A stretch of 64,000 nucleotides of DNA from the NCBI RefSeq assembly GCF_051859345.1, contig NZ_JBHYFV010000019.1:10202-74201 (forward strand). Reading direction: 5' to 3'. The stretch is from Marivita sp051859345 (GTDB lineage Bacteria; Pseudomonadota; Alphaproteobacteria; Rhodobacterales; Rhodobacteraceae). The position numbers and the translations under genes were made by a program. Below are positions 9,664 through 17,618 of the stretch, piece after piece. The notes below the pieces were generated by a model. That model was given only the letters and a program-made list of their open reading frames with translations. It was not told the origin of the DNA and did no database searches. Each line of letters begins with the position of its first letter. Positions within the stretch are counted from its first letter, which is position 1.

Positions 9664-12492
9664 ATGGGCCATGTCCAGCCAGAGCTGAACCTTTCGCCGG
9701 AAGTCTCGGACGAGGTGCGCAAGACCACATGCTACATGTGCGCCTGTCGCTGCGGCATCAACGTGCACATGAAGGATGGCAAGGTCGCCTATATCGAGGG
9801 CAACCGCGATCATCCGGTCAACAAGGGCGTTCTCTGTGCTAAGGGCAGCGCCGGGATCATGCAGCACAATGCTCCGTCCCGCCTGCGTGCGCCTCTGAAA
9901 CGCGTCGGTCCGCGCGGGTCCGGTGAATTCGAAGAGATCAGCTGGGGCGAGGCGATTGAAATCGCGACGGGTTGGTTGAAGCCACTGCGGGACACCGCCC
10001 CCGAAAAGCTTGCCTTCTTCACGGGGCGCGACCAGTCGCAATCCTTCACAAGCTTCTGGGCGCAGAATTTCGGCACGCCGAACTATGCCGCGCATGGCGG
10101 GTTCTGTTCCGTCAACATGGCAGCAGCCGGCATCTACACGATGGGCGGTGCGTTCTGGGAATTCGGCCAGCCCGATTGGGACCATACCAAGCTGTTCATG
10201 CTGTTCGGCGTGGCCGAGGATCACGACAGCAACCCGATCAAGATGGGCCTTGGCAAGATCAAGGCGCGCGGGGCCAAGGTGATCGGCGTCAACCCGATCC
10301 GCACCGGCTACAACGCGATTGCCGATGACTGGGTTGGGATCACACCCGGCACGGATGGATTGTTCATCCTCGCGCTGGTGCATGAGTTGATGAAGGCCGG
10401 GAAGATCGACCTGGACTATCTTGCCCGCTACACCAACGCGCCGGTTCTGGTGAATGGCGACCCCAAGTCGCCGGAACACGGGCTGTTCCTGAAAGACGAA
10501 AACGGCAAACCACTGGTCATGGACCGTGTGACAGGAAAGCTGACGCCTTTCGATCAGCCGGGGGTCAAACCTGACCTGTCCGCCAGCTACCGCCATGCCG
10601 GGATCACGCACAAGCCGGTGATGCACTTGCTGGCCGAGCGGTATCTTGATCCGAAATACGCACCCGAAGCAGTGGCCGAGACCTGCGGTGTGTCCGCCAA
10701 CAAGATCAAACGCATCGCGGCAGAGATTGCCCGCGTCGCGTTTGATGAGGCTATCGAAATCGACCAGCCGTGGACGGATTTCCGTGGTGAAAAGCACGAT
10801 AAGATGGTGGGTCGCCCGGTCAGCTTTCACGCCATGCGGGGCATCAGCGCCCATTCCAACGGGTTCCAGACCTGCCGCGCGCTGCATGTGCTGCAAATCC
10901 TGTTGGGCTCTGTCGAAACCCCCGGCGGATTCCGCTTCAAACCGCCCTATCCGAAACCGGCCACCGCGCATCCAAAACCGCATTGCAAGGTGACACCCGG
11001 CAAGCCGCTGGACGGCCCGCATCTGGGCTTCGTTCATGGCCCCGATGATCTGTGCCTCAAGGACGACGGCACGCCCGCGCGCATCGACAAGGCGTTCACC
11101 TGGGAAAACCCGATGAGCGCGCATGGCCTGATGCATATGGTCATCTCGAACGCCTATGCAGGCGATCCCTACAAGATCGACACGCTGTTCATGTACATGG
11201 CGAACATGTCGTGGAATTCGTCGATGAACACCGGCGGTGTCATGAAGATGCTGACCGACAAAGACGAGAACGGCGAATATGTGATTCCGCGCATCATCTA
11301 TTCCGATGCGTATTCGTCCGAAATGGTCGCCTATGCCGACCTGATCCTGCCGGACACCACCTACCTTGAACGGCACGATTGCATTTCCCTGCTCGACCGT
11401 CCGATCTGCGAGGCGGACGCGGCGGCGGATGCGATCCGCTGGCCGGTGGTGAAACCGGACCGCGACGTGCGCGGCTTTCAGTCCGTGCTGTGCGAATTGG
11501 GCGCAAAGCTCGACCTGCCCGGTTTCGTGAACGAGGACGGCAGCCAGAAATATGCCGATTACGCCGACTACATCACCCATCACCAACGCCGTCCCGGTGT
11601 TGGCCCCCTTGCCGGGTGGCGCATGGGTGAAGACGGGTTGACCGGCGGGCGCGGGGACGTCAACGAAGCCCAGATCGACAGCTATATCGCCAATGGCGGG
11701 TTCTGGTCCTCGCATATCCCGGACGAGGGGCTGTATTACAAACCTTGGAACACGGCCTATCAGGACTGGGCGGTCGAAATCGGTCTCTACGACGCGCCCG
11801 CGCCTTACATCTTTCAGCTTTACGTCGAACCGATGCGCAAGTTTCAACTTGCCGCCGAAGGCCATGGCGACAGGCAACCGCCCGACCACCTGCGCGAGCG
11901 GATCAAGGCCACGCTTGATCCTCTGCCGATCTGGTATGCTCCGCTAGAGGACGGTCATGTCGACCCTGAGGAATTCACCATCCATGCGCTGACCCAGCGT
12001 CCGATGGCGATGTATCATTCCTGGGGCACTCAAAACGCCTGGCTGCGGCAAATCCACGGCCATAACCCGCTCTACCTGCCGACCAGGCTTTGGGAACAAC
12101 ACGGGTTCAAGACCGGTGAGTGGGCAAAAGTGTCATCAGCACATGGAGACATTACCGTGCCTGTCGCGCATATGGCTGCGCTGAACGAAAATACCGTCTG
12201 GACATGGAACGCGATTGGCAAACGAAAAGGGGCCTGGGCCTTGGACAAAGACGCGCCCGAGGCGACCAAAGGCTTTCTTCTGAACCACCTGATCCACGAA
12301 TTGCTGCCGCCCAAGGGGGACGGATTGCGCTGGGCAAATTCCGATCCGATCACAGGGCAGGCGGCGTGGTTCGATCTGCGTGTGAAGATCGAAAAAGTCT
12401 CTGCCCCAGAGGAATCGCATCCCGTGTTTGACGAACTGCAATCGCCGGTTGGCAAAGGGCCGGATGAACTGCGCTGGAAGGCGGACACATGA
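9664..12492 (+). CDS. soeA: Sulfite dehydrogenase (quinone) molybdopterin subunit, SoeA-like
   Basis: 942 residues, DMSO-reductase family. The N-terminus has a 4Fe-4S motif with cysteines at about 23, 26, 30 and 58 (CYMCACRC ... GVLCAKG), then the molybdopterin domains and a C-terminal dinucleotide-binding domain. There is no Tat signal, so the subunit should be cytoplasmic, as known for SoeA of the SoeABC sulfite dehydrogenase. Context supports sulfite as substrate: Xsc, encoded just upstream, releases sulfite, and an FeS subunit and a DmsC-like anchor follow. Other family members (polysulfide or thiosulfate reductase) are possible but fit the context less well. The ribosome-binding region GGGAGGAACCTT precedes the ATG. 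Confidence 0.85.
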   Translation: MGHVQPELNLSPEVSDEVRKTTCYMCACRCGINVHMKDGKVAYIEGNRDHPVNKGVLCAKGSAGIMQHNAPSRLRAPLKRVGPRGSGEFEEISWGEAIEIATGWLKPLRDTAPEKLAFFTGRDQSQSFTSFWAQNFGTPNYAAHGGFCSVNMAAAGIYTMGGAFWEFGQPDWDHTKLFMLFGVAEDHDSNPIKMGLGKIKARGAKVIGVNPIRTGYNAIADDWVGITPGTDGLFILALVHELMKAGKIDLDYLARYTNAPVLVNGDPKSPEHGLFLKDENGKPLVMDRVTGKLTPFDQPGVKPDLSASYRHAGITHKPVMHLLAERYLDPKYAPEAVAETCGVSANKIKRIAAEIARVAFDEAIEIDQPWTDFRGEKHDKMVGRPVSFHAMRGISAHSNGFQTCRALHVLQILLGSVETPGGFRFKPPYPKPATAHPKPHCKVTPGKPLDGPHLGFVHGPDDLCLKDDGTPARIDKAFTWENPMSAHGLMHMVISNAYAGDPYKIDTLFMYMANMSWNSSMNTGGVMKMLTDKDENGEYVIPRIIYSDAYSSEMVAYADLILPDTTYLERHDCISLLDRPICEADAAADAIRWPVVKPDRDVRGFQSVLCELGAKLDLPGFVNEDGSQKYADYADYITHHQRRPGVGPLAGWRMGEDGLTGGRGDVNEAQIDSYIANGGFWSSHIPDEGLYYKPWNTAYQDWAVEIGLYDAPAPYIFQLYVEPMRKFQLAAEGHGDRQPPDHLRERIKATLDPLPIWYAPLEDGHVDPEEFTIHALTQRPMAMYHSWGTQNAWLRQIHGHNPLYLPTRLWEQHGFKTGEWAKVSSAHGDITVPVAHMAALNENTVWTWNAIGKRKGAWALDKDAPEATKGFLLNHLIHELLPPKGDGLRWANSDPITGQAAWFDLRVKIEKVSAPEESHPVFDELQSPVGKGPDELRWKADT

Positions 12493-12653
12493 CAGGCGCA
12501 ATGAAAACCACATTAATCGCAATCGCCCTGGTCATGATCGGAATGGCCGCATCTTTTATCTGGTTCGTCTCGACATGGGACAAAGAGGCTGAACAGCCGA
12601 TCGGTTTTGACCTTGGACCAGCGCTTTCTAAAATGGAGGAGCGTCAGGCATGA
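12489..12653 (+). CDS. Small single-span membrane protein between soeA and soeB
   Basis: 54 residues. The ATG overlaps the soeA stop and its own stop overlaps the soeB ATG, both as ATGA, so translation is probably coupled on both sides. After a short N-terminus (MTGAMK) there is one hydrophobic segment at about residues 7-28 ending in WFVSTW, then a charged tail (DKEAEQ...KMEERQA). I know no named family for it. It may be a small accessory or assembly subunit of the membrane-bound Soe complex, comparable in position to small proteins in other respiratory operons; that role is inference. Confidence 0.75.
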   Translation: MTGAMKTTLIAIALVMIGMAASFIWFVSTWDKEAEQPIGFDLGPALSKMEERQA

Positions 12654-13399
12654 CCCAGCTTCCCGAAAAGACCGAGCGGAAAATGGGCTTGGTGATCGAC
12701 CTTGATACCTGTGTCGGCTGCCACGCCTGTGTTATTTCCTGTAAAGGCTGGAACACCGAGAATTACGGCGCGCCGCTGTCCGATCAGGACCCCTATGGCG
12801 CTGATCCTTCGGGCACATTCCTGAACCGCATTCACTCCTACGAGGTGCAGCCCGCAGACGGACCTGCGCAACTGATCCATTTTCCGAAATCCTGCCTGCA
12901 TTGCGAAGACGCACCCTGTGTCACTGTGTGCCCCACCGGCGCCAGCTATAAACGCACCGAGGACGGGATCGTTCTGGTCAATGAGAAAGACTGTATCGGG
13001 TGTGGTCTGTGCGCCTGGGCCTGTCCCTATGGCGCGCGGGAACTGGATCAGGCGGAAGGTGTGATGAAGAAATGCACTTTGTGCGTGGATCGCATTTACA
13101 ACGAAAACCTTCCGGAAGAAGATCGCGTGCCTGCCTGTGTCCGTACTTGTCCGTCCAATGCCCGCCATTTTGGCGATCTGGGCGACCCGGACAGCGACGT
13201 CAGTCAATTGGTCGCCGAACGTGGTGGCATGGACCTGATGCCGGAACAGGGCACCAAACCGGTGAACAAGTATCTGCCACCGCGGCCCAAGGACAAGCTG
13301 AACGAAGAAATCGACATCCTCGCACCACTTCTGGCTCCGATTGCCGAAGAGCCCCAAGGCTTTCTTGGATGGCTCGACAAGACGCTGGAGAAACTCTGA
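12650..13399 (+). CDS. soeB: Sulfite dehydrogenase iron-sulfur subunit, SoeB-like
   Basis: 249 residues. It carries four cysteine clusters of the DmsB/NrfC type: CVGCHACVISC (21-31), CLHCEDAPCVTVCP, CIGCGLCAWACPYG, and CTLCVDRI paired with CVRTCP. They would hold four 4Fe-4S clusters that pass electrons from SoeA to the membrane anchor. There is no signal peptide, so it is cytoplasmic. Its ATG overlaps the stop of the 54-residue protein, and its stop overlaps the soeC start. Confidence 0.88.
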   Translation: MTQLPEKTERKMGLVIDLDTCVGCHACVISCKGWNTENYGAPLSDQDPYGADPSGTFLNRIHSYEVQPADGPAQLIHFPKSCLHCEDAPCVTVCPTGASYKRTEDGIVLVNEKDCIGCGLCAWACPYGARELDQAEGVMKKCTLCVDRIYNENLPEEDRVPACVRTCPSNARHFGDLGDPDSDVSQLVAERGGMDLMPEQGTKPVNKYLPPRPKDKLNEEIDILAPLLAPIAEEPQGFLGWLDKTLEKL

Positions 13400-14271
13400 T
13401 GCATCCGGCACCGTCCATTATTGCCTTCAGCACGTTTTCCGGGCTTGGTTTAGGCCTGTTGTTCTGGCTGGGTATTGATCCGACCGCGCCGACAGGTTGG
13501 GTTGGGTTTGCGTTCTTCGCGCTCGCCTACATCCTCGCGGTGGGGGGGCTGATTTCATCGACCTTCCACCTTGGTCGTCCCGAACGTGCGCTCAAGGCGT
13601 TCACCCAATGGCAGACAAGCTGGCTTAGCCGCGAAGCGTGGTGTTCTGTTGCGGGGCTTGTAACGATGGGCATTTACGCCTTCTTGCTGGTGTTCTTCGA
13701 CACGCAGATCGCCGTCCTTGGCTGGATCGGCGCGGCGTTGTGCCTGCTGACGGTCTACACCACCTCGATGATCTATGCGCAGATGAAGACGGTGCCGCGC
13801 TGGAACACGGGTCTGACCTCGGCGCTGTTCCTGGTGCTTTCTGTTGCCGGGGGCGCGCTATTGTCAGGGCGGGTGACGATTGCGCTTGTCCTGCTGCTGA
13901 TTGCCGGAGCCCTTCAGGGCATCTGGTGGAAGACCGGCGACACGCGGTTCAAGCAAAGCGGGACGGACATGAAAACCGCCACAGGCCTTGGAGCCATCGG
14001 CGAGGTTCGCGCGTTCGAGCCGCCGCATACCGGCACCAACTATCTGTTGAACGAGATGGTCTATACGGTCGCCCGGCGTCATGCCGACAAACTGCGCCTG
14101 ATCGCGCTTCTCTTGATGCTGGTCCTACCGGTGATCCTGCTGTTGCTGCCATATCCGCATATCTTCGGGTTGCTGGCCTTGGTCAGCCACGTCGCGGGGG
14201 TTCTCGTGTCGCGCTGGTTGTTCTTTGCCGAGGCCGAGCATGTGGTCGGTCTTTACTACGGGATGCGTTGA
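13399..14271 (+). CDS. soeC: Sulfite dehydrogenase membrane anchor, SoeC/DmsC-like
   Basis: 290 residues, starting at the ATG in the TGATG overlap with soeB. It has about eight hydrophobic segments and the DmsC-type sequence STFHLGRPERALKAF with TSWLSREAW. DmsC-family anchors attach the catalytic and FeS subunits to the inner face of the membrane and pass electrons to or from quinone. With soeA and soeB it makes a complete SoeABC set for oxidising the sulfite released by Xsc. Confidence 0.87.
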   Translation: MHPAPSIIAFSTFSGLGLGLLFWLGIDPTAPTGWVGFAFFALAYILAVGGLISSTFHLGRPERALKAFTQWQTSWLSREAWCSVAGLVTMGIYAFLLVFFDTQIAVLGWIGAALCLLTVYTTSMIYAQMKTVPRWNTGLTSALFLVLSVAGGALLSGRVTIALVLLLIAGALQGIWWKTGDTRFKQSGTDMKTATGLGAIGEVRAFEPPHTGTNYLLNEMVYTVARRHADKLRLIALLLMLVLPVILLLLPYPHIFGLLALVSHVAGVLVSRWLFFAEAEHVVGLYYGMR

Positions 14272-14287
14272 ACCGGGGCAGAATGGC

Positions 14288-14932
14288 CTATTTGGATTTC
14301 CAGCTGTCCAGCCACCGACGCAACCCGGTACGGCGGCGCGCGATACCGTCTCCAACCGACTCGAACCCCTCTTCGACATCGTCCATCACCGGATCGATGC
14401 GGGCGATGCGGAACCGCCGCCAGCGCACATAAACCGCCCAGAAGAACGCCGCCAGAAGTGTCAGGATGATGATATTGATCCACGGAATGATCCGCACATC
14501 GGGGCCATCGACGGGCCGCACGTCCATCGCGTTTGGAAATATCGTCAGGAATTCATTCCGCCAGCCGTAATGCTTGATCACAACCCATTGCGGATCGGCA
14601 GAAGTGCTGCGCAGATCAGCCGCCTCGGCCTGAAGGTTCGAGGTGTCGAACTTGAAATAGGGTGGCCAGCCCCAGCCAGTGTCCTCGTTGCGATAGACCA
14701 TCACATCGCCACCCGACCGCACACCCGAGATAAAGAATACGTCCCGGTTCGGCAGACTGCCATCGCTGCCCACATCCGCCGACGCCCAGAACCAGCGGTT
14801 TTCGCCGGGATCGATGCGGCGCACCTCTGTGTCGGTGATCCGGGCCACGTCATGCTGCGGCAGCGTGTAGTGCAGGAACGACGCGAACAGCACCCAGAAG
14901 GTCAGGATAAAGGCCCACTTGATATAACCCAC
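14288..14932 (-). CDS. DUF1523-like membrane protein
   Basis: 214 residues. One N-terminal hydrophobic segment (about 5-22), a central hydrophilic region probably outside the cytoplasm (ENRWFWASADVGSDG, PNRDVFFISG), and a second segment near 150-167, followed by a basic tail. The pattern fits the DUF1523 family, which has no known function. It is the last gene of a minus-strand unit and starts 12 bases after the 88-residue membrane protein. It converges with soeC, with 16 bases between. Confidence 0.7.
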   Translation of the reverse strand: MGYIKWAFILTFWVLFASFLHYTLPQHDVARITDTEVRRIDPGENRWFWASADVGSDGSLPNRDVFFISGVRSGGDVMVYRNEDTGWGWPPYFKFDTSNLQAEAADLRSTSADPQWVVIKHYGWRNEFLTIFPNAMDVRPVDGPDVRIIPWINIIILTLLAAFFWAVYVRWRRFRIARIDPVMDDVEEGFESVGDGIARRRTGLRRWLDSWKSK

Positions 14933-14944
14933 GGCGGCGTCCCC

Positions 14945-15211
14945 TCAGTAGAAGTTCGTAAAGTAGATGATGGCAGAGATAACCACCATCGGCACGATAT
15001 ACACCCCCAGAATGAGTTTCCGACGCAGCGATCCGTCATAGTCGCGCAACCCCGCCTCCACAAAGGTCTCGCGGTCGCCCTGCTGGATTTCCTCGTCCCA
15101 TTCCTTTTCCAGCTTGTCGCGCCGCACCGCGCGCGAATAAAGCGAGAGGCAGATATAGACCACGCTCAGGACCAGAAATCCGATCACCAGCAACCGACCA
15201 AGTGCAAGCAT
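14945..15211 (-). CDS. Small two-span membrane protein
   Basis: 88 residues with hydrophobic segments near 5-25 and 65-86 joined by a charged loop (RRDKLEKEWDEEIQQGDRET). I do not recognise a family. It starts three bases after the stop of the 444-residue gene, so it probably belongs to the same transcription unit as the AAA+ ATPase upstream and may anchor that machinery to the membrane. Confidence 0.7.
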   Translation of the reverse strand: MLALGRLLVIGFLVLSVVYICLSLYSRAVRRDKLEKEWDEEIQQGDRETFVEAGLRDYDGSLRRKLILGVYIVPMVVISAIIYFTNFY

Positions 15212-15214
15212 ACC

Positions 15215-16549
15215 CTACCTCCGAACCGCGCCCCACGGACCGACACGCGTGATCATATCCTCGCGCACCGGCTTTGGTTCTTCAAGCGGCGCGTCATGGC
15301 CGAACAAGGCTTCGCGCGCCCCTGCTTTATCGGCAACATATTCGCGGGTCAGGAAATCGACCACATAGGCGCGTTTGGTATCGGTCCAACCGCGATAGGC
15401 AGCGTAGAATGCCTCTTTGTGACAGATGTAAAGCTGACGAATGTCCTTGGGCGACAGTTCTGACAGCAGCATGTTCACCAATGTCGCATCCGGTGTATCA
15501 CTGGCCCGCAGCGTGTAGAAATAGGCCGGGTTGTCGCTCGCGATCCGGGGCCATTTGGCATCGCCATCCGCCCAGTGCACCAACTGGTTCAGCGCGTGCC
15601 ATTCCGGGGGCAACCGGTCCGAATACCGCCGTGCCAGCCCGCGAATGTCCCGCCGCGTTGCCCCCGTCAGGTCGATCTCCGCCTCCTGCGCGATATCCAC
15701 GACGATGAAATCCATCTTCTGCCGCAGGATCGCGCTCGCGTCGATCCCGCGCGCCTTGACGATGGGTTCCACCAGCCCGTTCAGATCGAGAAACTTCGCC
15801 ACCTTGTTCCGGTCCTGCAGGGTGAACGCATACGCAATCGGCAGCCCCGGCACGACATCCCCGGCACAGATCGCTGCCGGGTGGTCGACTTGACGAAACA
15901 CATACATCCCGCCGAAATGGCTGGTGTGGAAGTTCTCCTGCTTGAACTCCATCTGTTTCAGCCGCACCGGATTGCGCACCACGTCGCCCGTACGTTTCGC
16001 CAAGGTGATCATCTCCGCGATCAGCACATCATCGTGCCAGCCGTCCGGTTCCGTTTTGAACCGGTCCACCAACGCGCCCAGCTTGTCCGCATCGCGCACC
16101 GTGCCCTGCGTCGTGTCCGCCTCGATCCGGATGGTGTGGATGTCGAACAGCCGCTCCGGGTTCGACACGTCGAACACCGTGTTCACCAACTCCCCCGCCA
16201 CCGCATCCTTGGCGGTGAGCGCGAACAACTGGCTCTCATTCGCCTCGATGAACTGCCGCAGAATATCCCGCGAGGTCGAGAATTTCGCATCGAGCAGCGG
16301 CGCCGTCTTCTGCTGCGTCGTCAGCAGAATGAACTGCCGGTTCACCCCGTTGTGGTTGAGGTAGAGCGGGTCGTTCAACTCGTCCCCCACCTCGGGTGAG
16401 AAGCCGGAAATGTCGATGTGGAAATCGGTCTGGGTCGTGGTCTTGCCGGTCAGGTGCAGGAGCGCGCGGTTGTACCGCTCGATGAGCGCCGGAGAGGTGA
16501 CGTGGATCAGGTTGCCGAACATCAGGCCGGATTGGATGAGGCGGTTCAT
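15215..16549 (-). CDS. Conserved unknown protein of the AAA+ operon (444 aa)
   Basis: A soluble 444-residue protein without signal peptide or membrane segment. I recognise no catalytic motif; it may be one of the recently numbered DUF families of Rhodobacterales (DUF6638 is a guess from memory). Features are an N-terminal beta-rich region (DFHIDISGFSPEVGDELNDP), a central part rich in charged helices, and a C-terminal segment with YICHKEAFYAAYRGWTDTKR. Its ATG overlaps the stop of the HEPN gene as ATGA. Its place beside the AAA+ ATPase suggests a substrate, adaptor or partner of that ATPase. Confidence 0.75.
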   Translation of the reverse strand: MNRLIQSGLMFGNLIHVTSPALIERYNRALLHLTGKTTTQTDFHIDISGFSPEVGDELNDPLYLNHNGVNRQFILLTTQQKTAPLLDAKFSTSRDILRQFIEANESQLFALTAKDAVAGELVNTVFDVSNPERLFDIHTIRIEADTTQGTVRDADKLGALVDRFKTEPDGWHDDVLIAEMITLAKRTGDVVRNPVRLKQMEFKQENFHTSHFGGMYVFRQVDHPAAICAGDVVPGLPIAYAFTLQDRNKVAKFLDLNGLVEPIVKARGIDASAILRQKMDFIVVDIAQEAEIDLTGATRRDIRGLARRYSDRLPPEWHALNQLVHWADGDAKWPRIASDNPAYFYTLRASDTPDATLVNMLLSELSPKDIRQLYICHKEAFYAAYRGWTDTKRAYVVDFLTREYVADKAGAREALFGHDAPLEEPKPVREDMITRVGPWGAVRR

Positions 16550-17301
16550 GTTTCGTCACTCTGCGATCTTTGACGTTTTCTCGCAGCCATTTCTGACACC
16601 GCATGCTCGACAAGTTTTATCTTCGCCATGTTGGTGTCTCGGAGCATTTCGTCCACTTCTGCTTCGCCATGTATTAATTGATTTCGAATTTTCTGAACCT
16701 CAGAAAAGGTCATCACAACTGCCGCTGAAAGTTCTCCTTCTTCGTTTAAAGAAACGACATTCATTGAAGATGAAGAGTGCCTGCCGTTCTGTGCCCATTG
16801 GGCCAGTAGGCGTTCAATCTTGATCCAAGATTCGAAAAACTCGCCAATAAGCGCAGCATGTGAATTCTCTGGGAACACAATTTCCAATTCGACGCCAAAG
16901 AGCGCTTCGAAGAGCTTTTCGCATAGCTCTGCGTAAACTTCGACGTTTTTTCGTTCAATCGTTAAGCCATTACCTTGATGATAAAGTTCATTCCTTAATC
17001 TATGAAACCACTCAAATTCCCCTAAGTTCAAACCAATGATTTTATCACTGGCGTGTTGTTCGATACCATCCAAAAGACTCGGAAAGTTTTTGCAGTACTC
17101 GTCCCGCTCGCGTCTGGAAAGTTGTAAACCAGTGACCCGTTTTGGTAGTGTCAAATAGGTCTGCATGGTCAGCTCGGCTGCATTATCGACCAAGATCATT
17201 GCAATACGACGCTTTGCATCTGACTGCTCGGAAATCAGTGAAATGCCATGTTGCAATAGTTCTGCAGGACCCGCAGCCCAGAGAGGATGTTCACTATTCA
17301 T
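16546..17301 (-). CDS. Tandem HEPN-domain protein, putative RNase
   Basis: 251 residues from the ATG at 17301, which overlaps the preceding stop as ATGA and has GGAGGG seven bases upstream; a longer frame to 17394 is not supported. Two all-helical halves each end in an R-x4-H motif typical of HEPN nucleases: RNELYH at 103-108 and RNQLIH at 206-211. HEPN domains with this motif are metal-independent RNases in toxin-antitoxin, abortive-infection and CRISPR effectors, though some are only binding domains. The gene looks more AT-rich than its neighbours, which may mean it was gained later. No separate antitoxin (MNT-type) gene is adjacent. The RNase role is inference. Confidence 0.72.
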   Translation of the reverse strand: MNSEHPLWAAGPAELLQHGISLISEQSDAKRRIAMILVDNAAELTMQTYLTLPKRVTGLQLSRRERDEYCKNFPSLLDGIEQHASDKIIGLNLGEFEWFHRLRNELYHQGNGLTIERKNVEVYAELCEKLFEALFGVELEIVFPENSHAALIGEFFESWIKIERLLAQWAQNGRHSSSSMNVVSLNEEGELSAAVVMTFSEVQKIRNQLIHGEAEVDEMLRDTNMAKIKLVEHAVSEMAARKRQRSQSDET

Positions 17302-17618
17302 CCTTTTCCCTCCGAGCTCTGCCTTTCGCGAACGGTAATCTGGACGACTCGTATGGCGAGGAGAGGTGCCCAGAGTATGGCAGATCCCATCCAAGCAAAG
17401 ACCATGTCGGAGAGAATGCTACGCCCCAAAACTGGCTCGCCCGAAATACGAAAATACGTCCAATTCGCAAGTCCGAGTATAGTCCCAATCCCAAGTGCGC
17501 TGAGAGCAAAGCGCTTCAAACCTTTCCATGCCGCGTCATGTGGCACCGGGAGGGCGGAAGGCAGAGCAAAGCAAAGGCCAAGTATCAGGGCAAACGTGAA
17601 AATGGAAAACAGCGTCAC
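17298..17618 (-). CDS. Small multi-span membrane protein of the AAA+ operon
   Basis: 106 residues with about three hydrophobic segments (near 3-22, 38-55 and 68-90). It starts at a GTG that overlaps the AAA+ stop as GTGA and ends in an ATGA overlap with the HEPN gene, so it is coupled on both sides. No family recognised. Next to a HEPN nuclease candidate it could be a membrane partner or immunity protein, but nothing in the sequence proves that. Confidence 0.6.
   Translation of the reverse strand: MTLFSIFTFALILGLCFALPSALPVPHDAAWKGLKRFALSALGIGTILGLANWTYFRISGEPVLGRSILSDMVFAWMGSAILWAPLLAIRVVQITVRERQSSEGKG

Noticed and set aside
9586..11889. Long 767-codon open frame opposite soeA
   Set aside because: It is antisense to a gene with clear molybdopterin motifs and is a product of high GC third-position bias; its translation is rich in His/Arg with no domain.
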